A DNA stretch of 37,269 nucleotides from Mitosporidium daphniae (Eukaryota > Microsporidia). A program made the translations under genes and the position numbers. The stretch covers positions 1-37,269 of the forward strand of contig NW_013546356.1 in the NCBI RefSeq assembly GCF_000760515.2, read 5' to 3'. The notes under the pieces were generated by a model that made no database searches, was not told the origin of the DNA, and was given only the letters and a program-made list of their open reading frames with translations. This document shows, piece by piece, positions 1-8,623 of this stretch (position 1 is its first letter; each line of letters starts with the position of its first letter).

Positions 1-283
1 ATTGATCGAATATTTTTTATCTTGTTTGGATTGCTGTAGTAAAAGAAACGGAATGACTTCTCCTGGTGAGCAGGCCACAGAATAAGTAAGTTGTTTAGAT
101 TGGTTAGGATCTTTTTTGAGGTAGATTTTTCCAATCATAAAGGATAGGATGATAAGAAAAACAAGCCGCTCAACAATGGTAATATAGTGCTTCAGGCAGC
201 CGATGATCCATGAAAACCGCCCACTATTCTCCTGATTGTCAGAGAAGTTTTCTATTTGAAACGACAAAAAATATTCGATCAAT
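1..283. repeat. 18-bp perfect inverted repeat at the window edge
   Basis: Bases 1-18 are the exact reverse complement of bases 266-283. Both arms lie inside the coding frame of the edge membrane protein. Because one arm begins at the first base of the window, this may be a fold-back artefact at a contig end rather than a biological hairpin. Confidence 0.6.
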
Positions 284-1137
284 TCTGGCCGGGAAATGCG
301 GAATCCCCCACTGGACCAGATATCTATAATGGGGAAAAACAAGAGCCTCGATATGCCATACAAGTTTATAAGAATAAATGTTGATGATGAAAATATGCCC
401 CCAGAACTTATGTCAAATGCAGTTAGCATGGTGGCCCTTAATGACGACAGAGTGATAAAGTATGCAGAGTTCAATATGGAAAAAGAGAAAAATTGCGTGG
501 TGCTAATTCTTATGTAGGATTTCATCTCCTCCATCAGCGTAAAGTAGATGAACGGATAATGCCGCGAAAATAAATTTCTATAATCCAATAAAGGAGGCCT
601 GTCGTTGCTGATGAAAGAACCGTCGCTCATTGAAAGCGCGCCAGCTGCTGAAATATCCTTTCCATTAAACGTGTGATTTCCCAAGAAATTGCTTATCGAT
701 TTCAGAAGAGAGAGCTTGATCCCAGATTCGTGAGCGCTCAATGGGACCTTATATTGGTTGTATGCAGAATTGATGTAGTCCATATTTGAAGAGGTTCCAT
801 TGCAGACGATGACCTGGTTGAAGAGCTTGGTCCACGAAATGGGCGAGAGCTCATAATAGTATATGTACATTCCTAGGGCGCCAAGCAATATCAAGCTGAC
901 AGAGTACAGAATGGTGAAAATGTGTGCCAAAACAGATGGATTTGACCCCGATAAGAAGTTAAAAGACTGCCTGGGGGTGGATGATCTTGTCGATGTTATG
1001 TACAAGAACAAATATGAAAAGGTTAAAAGGAAAAGCACAATGCCGACGACGAAGGTTGATGTGTAAATGTAGTTAGAACTATGAATGTGGTATTGCTGCA
1101 GCTGAGCATAGCTCAAAAGTACGGGACTCCACGCCAT
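1..1137 (-). CDS. multi-pass membrane protein, N-terminal 379 residues (3' end outside window)
   Basis: An uninterrupted reading frame runs from an ATG at 1137 to base 1 without a stop, so the C-terminus lies beyond the left edge. The protein starts MAWSPVLLSYAQ. Hydrophobic segments lie near residues 25-48 and 72-98, then comes a polar stretch with several N-glycosylation-like Asn sites (roughly 110-200), and further hydrophobic segments follow near 225-290 and 325-350. This is the pattern of a multi-pass secretory-pathway or plasma-membrane protein. I do not recognise a family. It is divergent to the gene starting at 1257, sharing a spacer of about 120 bases. A stop-free frame of over 1.1 kb makes the gene real; only its function is unknown. 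A short in-frame intron without a stop could be hidden in it. Confidence 0.65.
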   Translation of the reverse strand, partial: MAWSPVLLSYAQLQQYHIHSSNYIYTSTFVVGIVLFLLTFSYLFLYITSTRSSTPRQSFNFLSGSNPSVLAHIFTILYSVSLILLGALGMYIYYYELSPISWTKLFNQVIVCNGTSSNMDYINSAYNQYKVPLSAHESGIKLSLLKSISNFLGNHTFNGKDISAAGALSMSDGSFISNDRPPLLDYRNLFSRHYPFIYFTLMEEMKSYIRISTTQFFSFSILNSAYFITLSSLRATMLTAFDISSGGIFSSSTFILINLYGISRLLFFPIIDIWSSGGFRISRPELIEYFLSFQIENFSDNQENSGRFSWIIGCLKHYITIVERLVFLIILSFMIGKIYLKKDPNQSKQLTYSVACSPGEVIPFLLLQQSKQDKKYSIN

Positions 1138-1256
1138 GGCTGTGGTAAAACGGGGGATGGCTAACGTTTACAACCATATAAGCTAATAGAAGCGCAGATT
1201 AATCCCAAATGGTCCGTAAAGTTTCAGGTTGCTTTTAATTTTTAAAACCCCCGTTA
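1138..1256. promoter_or_regulatory. divergent intergenic spacer with T/A-rich block and CCCCC before the plus-strand start
   Basis: This 119-base spacer must hold the promoters of both flanking genes. Immediately before the ATG at 1257 lie a T/A-rich block (TTTTAATTTTTAAAA) and five Cs. A-T blocks and C-runs close to start codons recur elsewhere in this window (before Mmm1 and Yth1). Confidence 0.35.
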
Positions 1257-3179
1257 ATGAAGAGACCCCAGCAAAATTTCGACACCGCTGCAGAAAAGGG
1301 ATCTGATTACGATCTCTTCAAGCGGAACATCACGAATGGATCGAATAGTGAAAAATTGCTGGCCCTCTCGATGGTCCCGTTTTTGGTTGATCAGCACACC
1401 ACCTTTTCTGCCATTATGAAATGCCTACCGGAAAATATATTGGCGATTCTTTTGGAAATCTTTAAGGCAACAACGACGCAACTTGAAAACGAAATTGTGG
1501 CAGGAAATATTTCGCACCACAAGGACAGCACTGTTGATTTTTCGCTTCCAAACGAAGCCCTTGATGCGTTGTCCTCTTTGCTTTTGGTTGAGGATTTCTT
1601 TACTTTGCCAAAGGAAGTTAATGAACTATGCTCCATACTATCCGAAAACCTCAAAATAATGGAGTTGATGACGTCTTTAGATGCCACCACATTTCAACCG
1701 TTTGAATACGAGTGGATGTCCTTTCAGCTTGCACTATTTAAAATTTTGAATTCGCACGAAAATCCGGCTCTGACCGAATTTTTGAAAAGCCAGCTTACCA
1801 CTATTGTCAAATATTTGAAGCGACAGCTTTGCTTGAAAGAAAATCCGCAAGATTCTAAATACACCGCATATTTGTTGCTTCTGAACCTGATTACTTTTTC
1901 AATTAAGAACACTTGCTTGGCATCTGAATTTTTGAATCTTGAAATTGAAGCCGAAATACTTGCACTGCTGAATCGATTTGCCGATGGTATTTATTTGATT
2001 TTTTTTTCAATAGTGTTGCTTGCGTTGAAAACTAGCGATCTCGCCATAGGCGCGAGCTTTTCTTTGTTCCTAAATGCTCTTTTCGAAGGCACGCCCAAAG
2101 AGCTGTCTTCAACGTCAAAAGACGATATTCTTTCTCATCAGGTAAGTGCAATAGCAATTATTTATTGCCAGATGTGTTGTTTATTATTGCTTGAATTTTT
2201 TGATTTGGCTCTAAAGGAGTTGAGCTTATCTTGCTCAAGCAGCGAAGGCGTAGGCGCGCCCTTGGAACAACAGTCAAATTGCAACAAAAATTTCGAGTGT
2301 GACATGGAAAAACTTTTTTCTGATAATGACGGTGAACTGGTGAGAGATATTGAGGGCCTGAGTGTTTCATTGTCAGCATGTCCCCTGCCATCGATGTCTA
2401 GATTGAACACCATTTTTGAGCGTGTCATTCAAGAAAACAGTTTACTTCTTCAAAGCATACTAATCCGGTTTCTAACAAACATCTCCCAACTGTGCATTGT
2501 TGAAGAGAAATGTGACGACAAGCCTCAAGAATCCAATTTTCCCTCGCTTTTTGAAAAGATTCTATCGCTCGTTGGGGTTTTATGCGAGTTTTCTCCCTTT
2601 TTAGATGCTCTCCACGTCCTGTCCGTTGAATTGAAGAAGATTCCCGAATTTTCGGCGGAAGACCTATTTTCGCTGTTCAAAGTTTCCCTGGTTTCGGAGT
2701 CACCCGTGTTTAATGACGAGTGTCTTGCTGTGTTGAAAAGAAACATTACCCTGATCGACCTTTCCCATTCTTCGTCGGCTTTATCGACGACAACAATATT
2801 CGAGTTTCTAAACGCCGCTCTTTCAAGATTTAATTCTGGTAACCTGAACACTCAATCAATACTTTTGATCACCAAATTTTTATTGCTCGTTTTAAAGTTT
2901 ATGAAGCTTGAGAATTTGGCCACTGCCAATGAGGCCGTTCTTTACACCCTGGACATAGCATTTGATGTCATCGGCTCCGATCTGGTATTTAACACTTTGA
3001 AGCAAAACAATTATATCGCAACCGTAACAGCTACCATGAATGCGTTGCTGCTCGAAATGAAACCGCTGCTGGGATCTTCCGGCGGTAAAGCAAGAATCCA
3101 TCCTCAACACCACAAGGAGCAATTGAGGGTAACTCTGCTCAATTTGAAAAGATTTATTTCTTATTTATCCCAAACTTAA
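1257..3179 (+). CDS. 640-aa helical-repeat-like protein, function unknown
   Basis: One open frame of 640 codons starts at the ATG after a CCCCC run. The protein is Leu-rich and almost wholly alpha-helical in appearance, with alternating hydrophobic helices and short loops, as in ARM/HEAT-type solenoids. A low-complexity acidic and Ser-rich loop lies near residues 325-375. I cannot name the family; a distant resemblance to ARM-repeat ribosomal-protein import factors (Syo1/HEATR3) is only a guess. A canonical donor and acceptor frame a 30-base segment at 2142-2171 that keeps the reading frame, so the true protein may be 10 residues shorter. The stop lies 18 bases from the convergent Mmm1 stop. 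Confidence 0.7.
   Translation: MKRPQQNFDTAAEKGSDYDLFKRNITNGSNSEKLLALSMVPFLVDQHTTFSAIMKCLPENILAILLEIFKATTTQLENEIVAGNISHHKDSTVDFSLPNEALDALSSLLLVEDFFTLPKEVNELCSILSENLKIMELMTSLDATTFQPFEYEWMSFQLALFKILNSHENPALTEFLKSQLTTIVKYLKRQLCLKENPQDSKYTAYLLLLNLITFSIKNTCLASEFLNLEIEAEILALLNRFADGIYLIFFSIVLLALKTSDLAIGASFSLFLNALFEGTPKELSSTSKDDILSHQVSAIAIIYCQMCCLLLLEFFDLALKELSLSCSSSEGVGAPLEQQSNCNKNFECDMEKLFSDNDGELVRDIEGLSVSLSACPLPSMSRLNTIFERVIQENSLLLQSILIRFLTNISQLCIVEEKCDDKPQESNFPSLFEKILSLVGVLCEFSPFLDALHVLSVELKKIPEFSAEDLFSLFKVSLVSESPVFNDECLAVLKRNITLIDLSHSSSALSTTTIFEFLNAALSRFNSGNLNTQSILLITKFLLLVLKFMKLENLATANEAVLYTLDIAFDVIGSDLVFNTLKQNNYIATVTATMNALLLEMKPLLGSSGGKARIHPQHHKEQLRVTLLNLKRFISYLSQT
2142..2171 (+). other. possible in-frame 30-base intron without a stop codon
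   Basis: The segment begins GTAAGT directly after CAG and ends TTGCCAG. Its length fits the 23-34 base introns found in neighbouring genes. It is a multiple of three and has no stop, so reading frame alone cannot show whether it is removed. Confidence 0.4.
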
Positions 3180-3197
3180 TAAATTAAAGTGTACTTA

Positions 3198-4188
3198 TCA
3201 TTTGGGAGATAGATTGATCTCTTGTCTATTCGGATATATCAATGTGTTTTCAAGCGACTGTTTTATCGCCCATTCTATCATTTGCGCTATTTTGCCATTG
3301 TTTTTGAGCGCCGTTTTTTGGCCCGTATCGTCCCCAATTGCCGACAAAACATGCAACCTCAGGATGAAATTCGGATGCAATGAAATGGCGGCGATGGCGG
3401 GCGAGGCCGATCCCAAGCTTTCCCTTCTAAACAATCGCAGGAAGACCTAGGGTTAAAACAAGGCCTTACATATCCAGATATTTTGTCAATATGAATGCCC
3501 AACCCCAGTGGAAGGGTAAGTAGAATTGCGTTTTTGAATGGAAGTACGGCATCTGCGCCCAGAAGAAATGTCCCCATGTTATCCCAGTGCAGATGAAATC
3601 GAATGGAGATGTCGGAGAGGTCATTTGAAAATCGTTCGTGATACACATCGGTTATCGTCGGGTGCGACAGCGTTCCTTTTTCTCTTATCCCCCCCAATAT
3701 AAAATCAAACTCGCACACCTTCTACAATAAACGGATAAACCAAGCCTGCTTACCAAAAACGCAGGTGCAGCGTCAAAAAGCGATTTCTCGATGCCTTCTT
3801 TTATGCTGTTGTGCATCGATTCCGAAGTAGAATAGTAGAAAAAAGCGGTTTGGATCGCCTCGTTGATCCAGATTGTATCGTCAAACCCTGTAAGAAAAGA
3901 CCTATACTCGTCTCGTCGCTGGTGTAAATCAACAACCTTGTTGGTGATGTGAGAGTGTTTCTCATTTTCGGCTGGCGATTTGTATATTTTCAAAAANAAT
4001 TCAGACAATTCCTCAAATGCACCCACTTTGCTGCCATCTTTGGCGAAAGATGGAGAGCACTTTTGTGATGGGGAAGGCGATGGTGGCCTTTTAACCCTTG
4101 GAAATGATCTTTGCAGAATTAGTACGACCAACAAAAACAGTACCACCTCGCCGACAAAAAATCCATAAAGAAACTGAAGCGAAATCAT
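3198..4188 (-). CDS. MMM1: SMP-domain membrane protein, probable ERMES subunit Mmm1
   Basis: Three exons (3754-4188, 3470-3721, 3198-3446) encode 311 residues. The introns are 32 bases (3722-3753) and only 23 bases (3447-3469), both GT-AG. The protein has one N-terminal membrane helix (about residues 5-27), a basic Pro/Ser linker and one SMP lipid-transfer domain (about 85-305). Visible SMP marks are the WINEAIQ helix, a DKISGY strand and the closing LIYPN motif. The chain stops right after the SMP domain, as in Mmm1, the ER-anchored subunit of the ER-mitochondria encounter structure. Another TM-SMP protein is possible. Base 3997 is an N, leaving one residue undefined. A run of nine Cs on the coding strand (4214-4222) precedes the ATG. 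Confidence 0.72.
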
Positions 4189-4213
4189 GGAGTGGAAGAT
4201 TTCAGCAGCAAGT

Positions 4214-4222
4214 GGGGGGGGG
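4214..4222 (-). promoter_or_regulatory. C9 homopolymer just upstream of the Mmm1 start codon
   Basis: On the coding strand nine consecutive Cs end 26 bases before the ATG at 4188. Microsporidian genes are known to carry CCC-like motifs close to their start codons; that this run has such a role is inference. Confidence 0.35.
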
Positions 4223-4271
4223 TTGAATTATTTCCGAATTAAAATGAAAGCTGATTTTAAAGTTGTATTTG

Positions 4272-5609
4272 TTAATACTCGTCCACCATAAAGTCACCAG
4301 AGTCCGTAGCAAGCTGCTCATAATCTTTTTCTAGAGCTGCTAGATCTTCCCTGGCCTCGGAAAACTCACCCTCCTCCATACCCTCTCCCACGTACCAATG
4401 GACAAATGCACGCTTGGCATACATCAGATCGAACTTGTGATCCAGACGGGCCCAGGCCTCAGCAATGGCAGTGGTGTTGGAAAGCATACAAACGGCACGG
4501 TTTACCTTGGCCAAGTCGCCATCTGGAACGGCAGTTGGAGGCTGGTAGTTGATGCCGACTTTGAAGCCTGTGGGACACCAATCGACAAACTGGACTGTTC
4601 TTTTGGCCTTAATGGTGGCAATGGAGGCCGAAACGTCTTTCGGGACAACATCCCCTCGGTAAAGCAGACAACACGCCATGTATTTGCCGTGTCTGGGGTC
4701 GCATTTAACCATCTGGTTATTGGGGTCAAAGCAGGCAGACGTAATCTCCAAGACAGAATGCTGTTCATGCGTGGATTTGGCGGTAGAAATCACAGGGGCA
4801 TAGGTAACAAGTGGAAAATGAATTCTTGGATATGGGACCAGATTGGTTTGGAATTCGGTCAGATCCACGTTAAGGGAGCCGTCAAATCTAAGAGACGCCG
4901 TGATGGAAGAAACCACCTGGGCAATCAGGCGATTTAGGTTCGTATACGACGGGCGTTCAATGTCCAAATTCTTCCGGCAAATATCATAAATTGCTTCATT
5001 ATCAACCATAAAGGCGCAGTCCGAGTGCTCCAGGGTGGTATGTGTGGTTAAAATGGAGTTGTATGGCTCCACTACGGCACTTGACAGTTGAGGAGCGGGG
5101 TACACCGTAAACTCGAGCTTGCTTTTTTTCCCATAATCAACGGAAAGGCGCTCCAGAAGCAAAGCTCCAAATCCAGAGCCCGTACCGCCTCCAAAAGAAT
5201 GGAAAACAAGAAAGCCTTGAAGACCAGTACAGTTGTCTGCCAACTTTCTAATCCTGTCAAGAACTGGATCAATGATTTCTTTTCCAACTGTGTAGTGACC
5301 ACGTGCGTAGTTGTTGGCGGCATCTTCCTTTCCCGTTATAAGTTGTTCCGGGTGAAACAGGTTTTTATACTTTCCAGTCCTAACTTCGTCAACCACAGAG
5401 GATTCCAGATCAACAAAAACGGTTCTCGGAACATACTTTCCGTTCGACATTTCAGAAAAAAATGTGCTAAACGACCCATCGTTCTGGGATCCCGGATTTT
5501 CGATAGTCCCGTCCGGAGTTAGGCCATGTTCAAGGCAATAGAGCTCCCAGCATGAGTTGCCAATTTGAACGCCGGCTTGTCCGACATGAATAGAAATACA
5601 TTCGCGCAT
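4272..5609 (-). CDS. TUB1: alpha-tubulin
   Basis: A single intron-free frame of 445 codons gives full-length alpha-tubulin, the GTP-binding half of the microtubule dimer. It starts MREC and has the glycine-rich GGGTGSG phosphate loop near residue 140 and the [14 protein letters not shown] region carrying the catalytic Glu of alpha subunits. The N-terminal loop that normally carries acetylatable Lys40 reads PGSQNDGSF and has no lysine there. The C-terminal tail is short and only weakly acidic, ending in DEY rather than the usual run of glutamates, but it keeps a terminal tyrosine. Family assignment is certain. The loop and tail changes suggest little of the acetylation and glutamylation typical of flagellar microtubules (inference). 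Confidence 0.97.
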   Translation of the reverse strand: MRECISIHVGQAGVQIGNSCWELYCLEHGLTPDGTIENPGSQNDGSFSTFFSEMSNGKYVPRTVFVDLESSVVDEVRTGKYKNLFHPEQLITGKEDAANNYARGHYTVGKEIIDPVLDRIRKLADNCTGLQGFLVFHSFGGGTGSGFGALLLERLSVDYGKKSKLEFTVYPAPQLSSAVVEPYNSILTTHTTLEHSDCAFMVDNEAIYDICRKNLDIERPSYTNLNRLIAQVVSSITASLRFDGSLNVDLTEFQTNLVPYPRIHFPLVTYAPVISTAKSTHEQHSVLEITSACFDPNNQMVKCDPRHGKYMACCLLYRGDVVPKDVSASIATIKAKRTVQFVDWCPTGFKVGINYQPPTAVPDGDLAKVNRAVCMLSNTTAIAEAWARLDHKFDLMYAKRAFVHWYVGEGMEEGEFSEAREDLAALEKDYEQLATDSGDFMVDEY

Positions 5610-5773
5610 CTTTGGTGTAGAGAGACCGGTGGTGGTTGGTAAATGTTTTTTGTAATTTGGTCTTTGTGATGAAGACTAAATAAGAAAATCATCAATGCAG
5701 CCACTGATAGTGCAACACGTGAGGATTGGCGCCATTATTAAAATTAAAATTTATTTTAGCATAAAATTACACG

Positions 5774-6253
5774 TTAAAAGCCCTTTTCGGTGAAAAAGTT
5801 GCAAAGCAATCTATAATGCAGGCCTTGCACGTGGATCTGGCTCAGATCCGATCTGACAGTTATTTTTGTGCCCTTTGGTAGGATCGATGCAAGATCGTCG
5901 TATAAAGTCTAATTGGAAAGAGTGCCACACTTCAATACCTGAAAATCGCCTTGCACTTTCCGGATAATCGTGATCTTTCTTGTTCGGCCGTTTTTGTAAT
6001 CGGTGTATATTGGCAGCTGTTGGGAAAGCTTGATTCGCGGAATCAAGTATTTAAAGCACGAGTTGTGTTGCGGCGCTTGACTTTCCCTATATACGGGACT
6101 AAGGCGCTCTGGAGGATCTTTCACAAGCCGCGGAAAAGGTGTCCCCTCACATGTGTATTTCCGCAAGCATAGCGCGGACAAAGACCCCACGCCTCCATGG
6201 AGCCTAAGCAAAGAGTCCAAAAAGGACACTTTAGGAATTATTATAACGGCCAT
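5774..6253 (-). CDS. IMG2: mitochondrial large ribosomal subunit protein mL49 (Img2)
   Basis: Exon 1 (5939-6253) and exon 2 (5774-5908) are joined over a 30-base intron (5909-5938) to give 149 residues. The mL49/Img2 core is clear: a YTDYKNGRTRKITIIRK segment near residue 82, then GDFQ, and after the intron the IHVQGLHYRLL strand and a terminal EKGF. These motifs lie in both exons in the right order, which confirms the splice. It is a subunit of the mitoribosome and so implies a mitochondrial genome that is translated. The ATG at 6253 is 17 bases from the divergent seipin ATG, so the two genes share a minimal promoter. Confidence 0.88.
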
Positions 6254-6270
6254 CTTTTTAAAAATTTAAA

Positions 6271-7268
6271 ATGTCACGTTCTCCTTTTAATTGGAGGGGG
6301 CTTGAGGGCAGCTCAAAAATTGACGAGTATCTCAACGGCATACCGGACCTGGACAGAGAGGCCATAGAATTTACCCCCGAAGATGAGGACCAGATGCTGC
6401 CCTTTATCGATGCAAATTCCCTTCAGCTTGTCGAAGGGAGAACCTTTTCATCCTTCTTCTCTCAAGGATACAGATTGGTGGGCATCATTGCCAACCGATT
6501 GTTTTGGATGCGACTGGGCCTGCTGTCTATTTCGCTGATATTTTTATTTATTTTCTCGGTGGTTTTTTATCTTTTTCTATATCAGTGGGCCGTTCCCAGA
6601 TACTTGCACTCGATTCCAGTGTTTTTAGACTATAGCCAGCAATATCCGACGGCAAACGTGTCCATTTCTTCTTTATTGAGGCCGAACCAGCGATATTCGT
6701 TTTCATTGCGACTATATGTCCCCGATTCGCCACAAAATTCGCAAATCGGAAATTTTATGGTCGACTTTTCGCTTTTCAACGCAAAAGGCACGTCGATTTT
6801 CCATTCAAAACGACCAGTAATCCCACATTGCCAATTACGTCTTTTAGAGCATCGTCCCATATGCTTCTGAGAAGCTCAAATGCGCAAAATTCATATCTAG
6901 AGTTATCCCATTCATCTTTGGCTGGAAAGAGGAAGCTCACCAACTTGTCATTGACGTGTCAGATAATGGGATTTCTAAATGCGTTCAGGTATTTTAGCAT
7001 CTTTGCAACTTGTAGTCTGCAGTCCCTTTTCTTTATGCGACTATCACAATTGGTGCACCTGACCTTCAAATATACAGTTCCAATTTGGAAATTAAGGCAA
7101 AGCTGTCCGGCATCCAGTACATATTCCCTACTCTCTTTTAGATATTTGATGTATTTTTGGTTCTTCTCCTTTGCCATATTGTTTATCCTATTGATTTGGC
7201 TCATTTCGATCGTCTTTCTCTTTTTCATCTATTTTATCTTTATTGCCGATTCCCGATTAAACCCATGA
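6271..7268 (+). CDS. seipin, ER lipid-droplet assembly protein
   Basis: Four exons (6271-6816, 6848-6988, 7016-7116, 7142-7268) are separated by introns of 31, 27 and 25 bases and encode 304 residues. A cytosolic N-terminus is followed by a membrane helix (about 82-105), the lumenal beta-sandwich with YVPDSPQNSQIG, then SIVPY and GAPDLQIYSS, and a second long membrane helix (about 258-295). This two-helix layout with the VPxSpxN motif is typical of seipin, the ring-forming protein at ER-lipid droplet contacts. Each exon carries matching family motifs, so the splices are well supported. The unspliced first frame ends early after PVIPHC and should not be read as a truncated protein. Confidence 0.9.
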
Positions 7269-7336
7269 AAAACTACCGCGTCGGCATGTTTGTTTAGACA
7301 ATGTACCAAATACATTTATTTAGTCGATCGGTCTCA

Positions 7337-7763
7337 TCATAAGTTAACGGAGTATTGTTCATTAAATTTGTCGCGGATAGCTTGCGTAACATTTTTGATG
7401 TCCTCAAGTGCACGGCGCAGAGCTGCGATGGCGGTAATCGTTCCATTGGTTTGGATGCGAACGTGGATTTTAGATTCCGAAGGATGGGGGACAGAATATC
7501 CGCAGAACTCGATATCGCAACTACAGGTTATTAAGCAATCATTCAGTTACTTTCGCAAGATTAAATGTTTGAGAAGATTTCCAATCGTATGGTCTTCCTG
7601 CCAGATACAGAAGGTCATAGAGTATTCGGAGTCAACCGATAACTGCAAAATTATAAAAGTAAAATACCAATTCTATGGGGGCGGTGGCTCCGGCAATCGC
7701 ATAGTTGGCCAGAATTACCCTATCTGGATCAATAGACGCATTTTGAGAACTCTCTGAATTCAT
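7337..7763 (-). CDS. RPC19: RNA polymerase I and III shared subunit Rpc19 (AC19)
   Basis: Three exons (7668-7763, 7551-7642, 7337-7520) with introns of 25 and 30 bases give 123 residues. The conserved AC19 signature is intact: FCIWQEDHTIGNLL, the IEFCGYSVPHPSE loop and a C-terminal helix ending YSVNL. The asparagine codon before CDIEF is split by the second intron. Rpc19 pairs with AC40 as the alpha-like dimer on which RNA polymerases I and III assemble in the nucleus. The start lies 22 bases from the 3' end of the tRNA-Ile gene on the same strand. Confidence 0.93.
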
Positions 7764-7785
7764 AAAATTAAAAAATTTAAAAAAG

Positions 7786-7901
7786 TGCTCCTGGAGAGGA
7801 TCGAACTCTCGGCCTCGGCGTATCTTAACACTTTCATGCTATATGTATAACAGGATCCCTGCTTATAAGCACCGCGCTCTAACCAGCTGAGCTACAAGAG
7901 C
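7786..7901 (-). tRNA. tRNA-Ile (anticodon UAU) with a 42-base intron
   Basis: The minus strand folds as a tRNA: acceptor GCTCTTG pairs with CAGGAGC, followed by discriminator A. The D stem GCTC/GAGC, anticodon stem CGGTG/CGCCG and T arm GAGAG-TTCGATC-CTCTC are all present. The anticodon loop is C-T-[TAT]-A then the intron. Placing a 42-base intron after position 37 (about 7822-7863) leaves a 74-base mature tRNA. It decodes AUA. Introns at this position in tRNA-Ile(UAU) are common in fungi. The CCA end is not encoded. Confidence 0.92.
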
Positions 7902-8039
7902 TATTCTTTTTTTCACATTTTTTTACATTTCAATATATTTAAAATACGAAATATTTTTATTGGATTATTGTTTCCATGTCAATGGAATTAGATTACCATT
8001 CAACGTAATTTTAACTCTTTCTTCGTTTTTCCACATTTT

Positions 8040-8603
8040 ATGACGGCTTTTTTTCCCTTTTATCTAAATCTTGAGCATCAATTTGCATCCTTAAGCAATT
8101 CTGGAATACTTCATTGCGCCCAAATTTCTACGGATCTGCTTACTGACTTGTGCGAGGTTAGTAAGAGGGACATATCCACCTACTTTGTATGCAAACAAAA
8201 GACCTTGGACTTGGCATCTGCTAGGAAATCAAGAACTCCCCATTCAGAGATTTTACATCTCAACGACAATTCATTAATGAGCAGCAACATACCATGTAGG
8301 CATCAAAGCAACGTTCGCATTGGATCTTCGTTAAATATATGTCCTGAATGCCCGGTAAAAAGGGTTTTTACATCAAGGGGCACCTTAAAGAAACATATTC
8401 AAAACTGCCACGGCAGGAAGCCACATTGCCCATACTGCAAGCAGCAGATACGAACAGACAATATGTCGCGCCATATCCGGAAATATTGCCCTAAAGCAGT
8501 CCAAATGGTCACTGTAGACGAAGAAAAGGTTCAGAAATATTTATTAGATGCAAGGCATGAAGCCGAAGTTACTATTTGTTTGAATGGCATTTCCATTTTA
8601 TAA
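8040..8603 (+). CDS. C2H2-type zinc-finger protein, 187 aa
   Basis: A single frame from the ATG at 8040 encodes 187 residues. Two tandem zinc fingers lie at about residues 103-155: CPECPVKRVF..HIQNCH, then CPYCKQQIR..HIRKYC, with the final ligand a Cys in the second. The N-terminal 100 residues show no known domain. Presumably it is a nuclear nucleic-acid-binding protein, but no specific function can be read. The TFB1M start follows 20 bases after its stop on the same strand. Confidence 0.68.
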   Translation: MTAFFPFYLNLEHQFASLSNSGILHCAQISTDLLTDLCEVSKRDISTYFVCKQKTLDLASARKSRTPHSEILHLNDNSLMSSNIPCRHQSNVRIGSSLNICPECPVKRVFTSRGTLKKHIQNCHGRKPHCPYCKQQIRTDNMSRHIRKYCPKAVQMVTVDEEKVQKYLLDARHEAEVTICLNGISIL

Positions 8604-8623
8604 ATTTTTATTTTTGTATTTTT

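Noticed and set aside
3202-3450. Plus-strand ORF of 82 codons
   Set aside because: It is antisense to exon 3 of Mmm1, whose minus-strand frame carries the conserved SMP ending LIYPN.
4398-4937. Plus-strand ORF of 179 codons
   Set aside because: It lies wholly antisense to conserved alpha-tubulin and resembles no protein.
6828-7268. Separate plus-strand protein of 146 residues after a truncated seipin
   Set aside because: Three GT-AG introns of 31, 27 and 25 bases join both parts into one intact seipin; only its last 41 or so residues are in the true frame.
7290-7757. Plus-strand ORF of 155 codons
   Set aside because: It is antisense to the three-exon Rpc19 gene, whose family motifs are on the minus strand.
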